Notes under the pieces: model-generated
What the model was told of the DNA's origin: nothing
Database searches by the model: none
What the model saw: only the letters and a program-made list of their open reading frames with translations
Position numbers and translations under genes: made by a program
Part shown: piece by piece, positions 5,273 through 8,458 of the stretch
Layout: each line of letters starts with the position of its first letter
Position numbering within the stretch: position 1 is the first letter of the stretch
Assembly: GCA_019309815.1 (NCBI GenBank)
Contig: JAFDFO010000217.1
Coordinates: forward strand, 1-8,458
DNA length: 8,458 bases
Source: Deltaproteobacteria bacterium
GTDB lineage: Bacteria > Desulfobacterota > Desulfobacteria > Desulfobacterales > C00003060
Reading direction: 5' to 3'

Positions 5273-7029
5273 TAAGGCGTGTTCTCTGACTCCGCCGGTT
5301 TGTTTTCTGGTTTTTCGTATGTGGTCGGACCATTTGGCCATTCCGACTTGCCATACCATTCTTCAGGATAACCAACTTCCTGGGCCATCTTACCGGGCGC
5401 GTTGACATAGCCATCGTCATAACGGGCTACAAGAGTCCAGGCAAGCTTCCACCACTCTTCCACAATCTGGTTTGCCTGTGTTTCGCAGTATGCGGTGAGC
5501 AGCTGGCTGACCTTATCCGGGTCTTTTTTGTAAAGAGCAAACGCCTCAAAATCCATCTGCTTGAGGCCTTCCGTTGCAGCGTGTTCCAATTCGTCCTGCT
5601 TCTGCTGAATATCTTTGATCATATAGCTGTACTTCAGACCCGCCCAATTGGCCACGAAGTTAAAAGCCCACCACGCGCTTTTCTCACTGAACGCTGTGGT
5701 GTCACAGGTGTAAAATGGCTCGGCAATCCTTGTGACTCCCGCGTAGAAGGGGACATAGCAAGTGCTCATCGGCTCATCCGGACCGAACCAGACAAGGCCA
5801 CCGATGGGATCGGGAAGCCAGCCGCGTGCCTGGCAGACATAGCTGAACCCGCAGCGAAAGATGGAAATCGGACGTTCCCACCCCCCTTTCATTTTGGCGT
5901 TCGGGTCACCGGTGTCTCCTCCTCCGGCATCCATGGGGCCCGGGTAGCGATAGGGGGAGCCAAAGGGCCCTGCGGTTACTCCTTTTGACAGATCAAACCG
6001 AGTCCCCTGATAGTGATCGCGGTAAAGACTCATGACGTCGCGGACGCCAAGTCTCTCATCCGGCCTGATAGAGAATGGATACTCTTTGGTGAAGCCGTCT
6101 TTGACCCACGGCGATTTTGCCTGTGAAGGTGCAATTCGTGACTGCAGACTCCAGACTCGGCGCAGTGAGTAGTAAGGATGGCTGTACTCGCCCAAACTCA
6201 CGGTTCGCAGCCAGTCCAGCTTGCCGTGCTCCGGTTTCCACCATCCGTGTTTCTTGGCGATGGCATGAAGGTCTTTGCAGTAAAGCATGTCGGGGTCATT
6301 CGGGTCGACTTCGCGAATACGCAGTTCATTTGCGGCCACGAACACCTCGCCGTCGGGCACTTTTTGTGCCACCCAAAGGCCCCCTGTGCCTTCAGGACTG
6401 GGTGCCATTTCTATGACCCAGCCTTCTTGCGTATCCCCGATGGGGAGTGTCTCGCCAGTGCCGTAGTAGCCGTAGGTCTCAATAAGATGACCGATCAATT
6501 CAACGGCCTGGCGTGCCGTTTTGCAGCGTTCCGCCGCTACACGGCTCAGTTCAGCGCTGTAGAAAATGAGTTTGCCGGGTACCGGGTCGGGTTGGATTTT
6601 CGTTCCATCGGTACACTCGCCGAACATAAGCTGGTGTTCGTTCATGACGGCGTAGCTGCCATCGAAGTATGCATAAGTATGTTCGACTTGCGGAATAACG
6701 CCAAGCGGTATGCTCTGCGGCTGATCGGGATCGACATACGTGGGGCCCCGGTGGGTACCGACATAACGACGCAGCTCATACCCGTGATATTCCGGTCTGT
6801 CGCCCAGGGCTGCAGCATCGTAGTATACAGGCCTGAATGATCCGGGTTTGTGATCTGCAGCCGGCACGTAGACCAGGCGCTGATCGAACAGTTCACTGTC
6901 GTCCGAATGCGCGACCATGACCGAGCCGTCCTTTGATGCACCCTTGGTGATGAGCATGGTTGTACAGGCCAGTGCCGGTGTAAAATTCATCAGGGTTAGG
7001 ATGAGTGCCGCAATAATCACTTTCTTCAT
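5272..7029 (-). CDS. Exported C69-family dipeptidase (N-terminal nucleophile Cys)
   Basis: Encodes 585 residues. It has a signal peptide (MKK, hydrophobic core, then TPALA) that would be cut directly before Cys22, leaving C-T-T at the mature N-terminus. C69 enzymes (PepD/DipA type) are Ntn hydrolases whose first mature cysteine is nucleophile and base for splitting dipeptides; here that residue is freed by export. Further family features: AHSDDSE near residue 40, the block SYAVMNEHQLMFGECT near 124-140, and MAPSPEGTGGLWVAQKVPDG near 210. The lipobox pattern is poor (A-L-A-C rather than L-A-G-C), so I take the cysteine as catalytic. The start is ATG with GAGAGG ten bases upstream. The gene is 78 bases after the CoA-transferase and shares a base with the next gene (TAATG). 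The substrate is unknown; peptide scavenging in the envelope is likely. Confidence 0.9.
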   Translation of the reverse strand: MKKVIIAALILTLMNFTPALACTTMLITKGASKDGSVMVAHSDDSELFDQRLVYVPAADHKPGSFRPVYYDAAALGDRPEYHGYELRRYVGTHRGPTYVDPDQPQSIPLGVIPQVEHTYAYFDGSYAVMNEHQLMFGECTDGTKIQPDPVPGKLIFYSAELSRVAAERCKTARQAVELIGHLIETYGYYGTGETLPIGDTQEGWVIEMAPSPEGTGGLWVAQKVPDGEVFVAANELRIREVDPNDPDMLYCKDLHAIAKKHGWWKPEHGKLDWLRTVSLGEYSHPYYSLRRVWSLQSRIAPSQAKSPWVKDGFTKEYPFSIRPDERLGVRDVMSLYRDHYQGTRFDLSKGVTAGPFGSPYRYPGPMDAGGGDTGDPNAKMKGGWERPISIFRCGFSYVCQARGWLPDPIGGLVWFGPDEPMSTCYVPFYAGVTRIAEPFYTCDTTAFSEKSAWWAFNFVANWAGLKYSYMIKDIQQKQDELEHAATEGLKQMDFEAFALYKKDPDKVSQLLTAYCETQANQIVEEWWKLAWTLVARYDDGYVNAPGKMAQEVGYPEEWYGKSEWPNGPTTYEKPENKPAESENTP

Positions 7030-7107
7030 GATAATGATTCCTCTCTACTGAGTAACAGGTAAAGGGTCTACAATTTTATCTCAGCCATAATGGCATTTGT
7101 TGCCCTC

Positions 7108-8388
7108 TCACACAAGGCACATCTTCTCAGCCTCCTTCAGCAGGTCGTCTCTAAACTTGGGATGGGCAATGCTGATGATATCCAGTGCTCTTTCTCTTGT
7201 GGACTTTCCCTTCAGGTTGACCACCCCGTACTCCGTGACAAGAAACTCCGTGTCCATTCTCGGTGTCGTTACGACTGTACCCGACTCAAAGCGCGGTACT
7301 ACGCGAGAAACCTCACCGCCTTCCGCCGTGGAATAGGAATTGAAGGCCCCGCGCACATAGTCAAGCTGTCCGCCTGTTCCACTGAACTCGGAGCCGTGAA
7401 GGAATTCAGCGTTGCACTGTCCCAGCAAGTCCACTTGAATGATGGAGTTAATCGATATCATCCTGTCGTTCTGGGCAATGACCGCAGGGTTATTAACATA
7501 GGACACGGGATAGCTTTCCATACTCGGGTTTGTATTCATGAAATCATACATCTTCTTGTTACCAAAAGCGTTCGTGAAGACATGCTTCATCGGATGCAGC
7601 GTCTTTCTTCTGCCTGTGACAACACCTTTTTCTATCAAATCTACCATGCCCGGACAGAAAAGCTCTGTGTGAATGCCGAGGTCCTTGTGTCCCGTTAGAT
7701 AATCCGTGACAGCGTTGGGGATACCTCCAATCCCTAATTGAAGCGTGGCCCCGTCAGGAACCAGGTCTGCGACATATCCGCCAACAGTCTCGTCTTCGGG
7801 TCTTGACCCCGGAACTCTCATCTCCAATAAGGGGACATGGTTTTCCACGACTGCATCTACCTCAGAAATGTGAAGCAGAGAATCCCCAAATACCTTTGGC
7901 ATGTTTTCGTTCACTTCCACAATGAGCGTTTTGCAGTGTCTGGCAGATGTCGAGATGAAATCGTTGGCCGTGCCAAAGCTGAAAAAGCCTGCCTTGTCCA
8001 TGGGAGAAACGGCGGTGATGGTGACATCTATGTCCATGAACTCCCGGCACAATCTTGGAATTTGATGAAAATAATTGGGCACAAAGAAATCATGGCCTGT
8101 TTTGACCAGATCTCTGTCTGAAGAACTCACGAACCAGGTATAGCCATGAATGACCTCACAGAGGTCGGGAGACAGGACTGTTTTACCGGCATGTTCCAGT
8201 GGGAGTAGAGAATAGACTTTGATGTCTTTCAGCGTGCCTGCCCTGGCCCTGTCGGCAATAGCAGCCAAGAGGGCAGGGGGCTCAGCACTAAGGGGCCCGT
8301 GGACAATGAGGTCACCATCTGCTATTTTCTTCACGGCATCCTGCGGTGTAGTCAGCTTTTGCTTCAAATCTGCGTGATAAGAATTCAT
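7108..8388 (-). CDS. Acetyl-CoA:acid CoA-transferase, 4-hydroxybutyrate (AbfT) type
   Basis: Encodes 426 residues from the ATG at 8388, the start that aligns best with the usual N-terminus of the family (short helix, then PQDAV...IADGDLIVHG). The frame is also open from a GTG at 8430 and on to the window edge, so a longer version (440 residues) cannot be excluded. The enzyme moves CoA between acetyl-CoA and a carboxylate through a glutamyl-CoA intermediate. Seen: E242 in GIHTE, which sits where AbfT has its catalytic glutamate (about residue 238 as I recall), the glycine loop LGIGGIPNAV (218-227), SGTGGQ (336-341), and TEYGVVNL (385-392). Relatives use 4-hydroxybutyrate, succinate, butyrate or propionate; the residues I can see do not decide among them. 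It is the first gene of the minus-strand series visible here. The ribosome binding site before 8388 is weak (GAGAAG). Confidence 0.88.
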   Translation of the reverse strand: MNSYHADLKQKLTTPQDAVKKIADGDLIVHGPLSAEPPALLAAIADRARAGTLKDIKVYSLLPLEHAGKTVLSPDLCEVIHGYTWFVSSSDRDLVKTGHDFFVPNYFHQIPRLCREFMDIDVTITAVSPMDKAGFFSFGTANDFISTSARHCKTLIVEVNENMPKVFGDSLLHISEVDAVVENHVPLLEMRVPGSRPEDETVGGYVADLVPDGATLQLGIGGIPNAVTDYLTGHKDLGIHTELFCPGMVDLIEKGVVTGRRKTLHPMKHVFTNAFGNKKMYDFMNTNPSMESYPVSYVNNPAVIAQNDRMISINSIIQVDLLGQCNAEFLHGSEFSGTGGQLDYVRGAFNSYSTAEGGEVSRVVPRFESGTVVTTPRMDTEFLVTEYGVVNLKGKSTRERALDIISIAHPKFRDDLLKEAEKMCLV

Positions 8389-8458
8389 TTTATACTTCTC
8401 ACTTCCCTTTTTTCCCGAACACGACAACACGGTAACGACCGATCCGGGGCGTTTCGAT

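Noticed and set aside
6178..6840. A 220-residue open frame on the plus strand inside the peptidase gene
   Set aside because: It is antisense to a well-supported peptidase and shows no family motif.
7084..7094. Palindrome GCCATAATGGC between the CoA-transferase and the peptidase
   Set aside because: The arms are only five bases with a one-base centre and no T-run, so it is not a terminator; too weak for an operator call.
7090..7698. A 202-residue open frame on the plus strand inside the CoA-transferase gene
   Set aside because: It is antisense to conserved CoA-transferase coding sequence and looks like low-complexity shadow coding.
8389..8458. Promoter for the minus-strand operon before the CoA-transferase
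   Set aside because: I see no convincing -35/-10 pair in these 70 bases, and the reading frame stays open to the window edge, so the true upstream region may lie outside.

Overview
The window is 8.5 kb of tightly packed bacterial DNA of roughly even base composition, with no gene-free stretch longer than about 80 bases and no RNA genes, insertion sequences, CRISPR arrays or long repeats that I could see. Anaerobic-type metabolism (an acyl-CoA:acetate CoA-transferase, a PaaK/CapK-like ligase, a flavin nitroreductase), a secreted C69 dipeptidase and frequent TTG starts would fit a Gram-negative anaerobe such as a member of the Desulfobacterota. This placement is an inference and is not proven by any marker gene here.

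Left third, plus strand (1-3262): a three-gene, same-direction group. It begins with the 3' part of a phenylacetate-CoA ligase/CapK-type adenylating enzyme that enters from outside the window. Next is a chorismatase-like (FkbO/Hyg5/XanB2, YjgF/RidA fold) gene that is split by a reading-frame change. Last is a 444-residue protein of unknown function that looks like a beta-propeller. Together they suggest a small pathway in which chorismate is converted to a hydroxybenzoate-type acid that is then adenylated, possibly for a secondary metabolite. The last step and the propeller's role are unknown.

Right two thirds, minus strand (8430 down to 3310): six genes read in one direction with gaps of 78, -1, 48, 37 and 12 bases, so probably one operon. 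In transcription order they are a 4-hydroxybutyrate/acetate-type CoA-transferase, an exported C69 dipeptidase, a three-helix membrane protein with a C-terminal zinc-ribbon-like tail (TAATG overlap with the peptidase), a four-helix membrane protein of unknown function, a DUF5808-like two-helix membrane protein, and a nitroreductase. The two groups converge at 3262/3310, where a short hairpin may act as a terminator.

The points most worth a second look are the broken or split chorismatase and the possible hydroxybenzoate cluster around it, the unassigned propeller protein, and the block of small membrane proteins between a peptidase and a nitroreductase.
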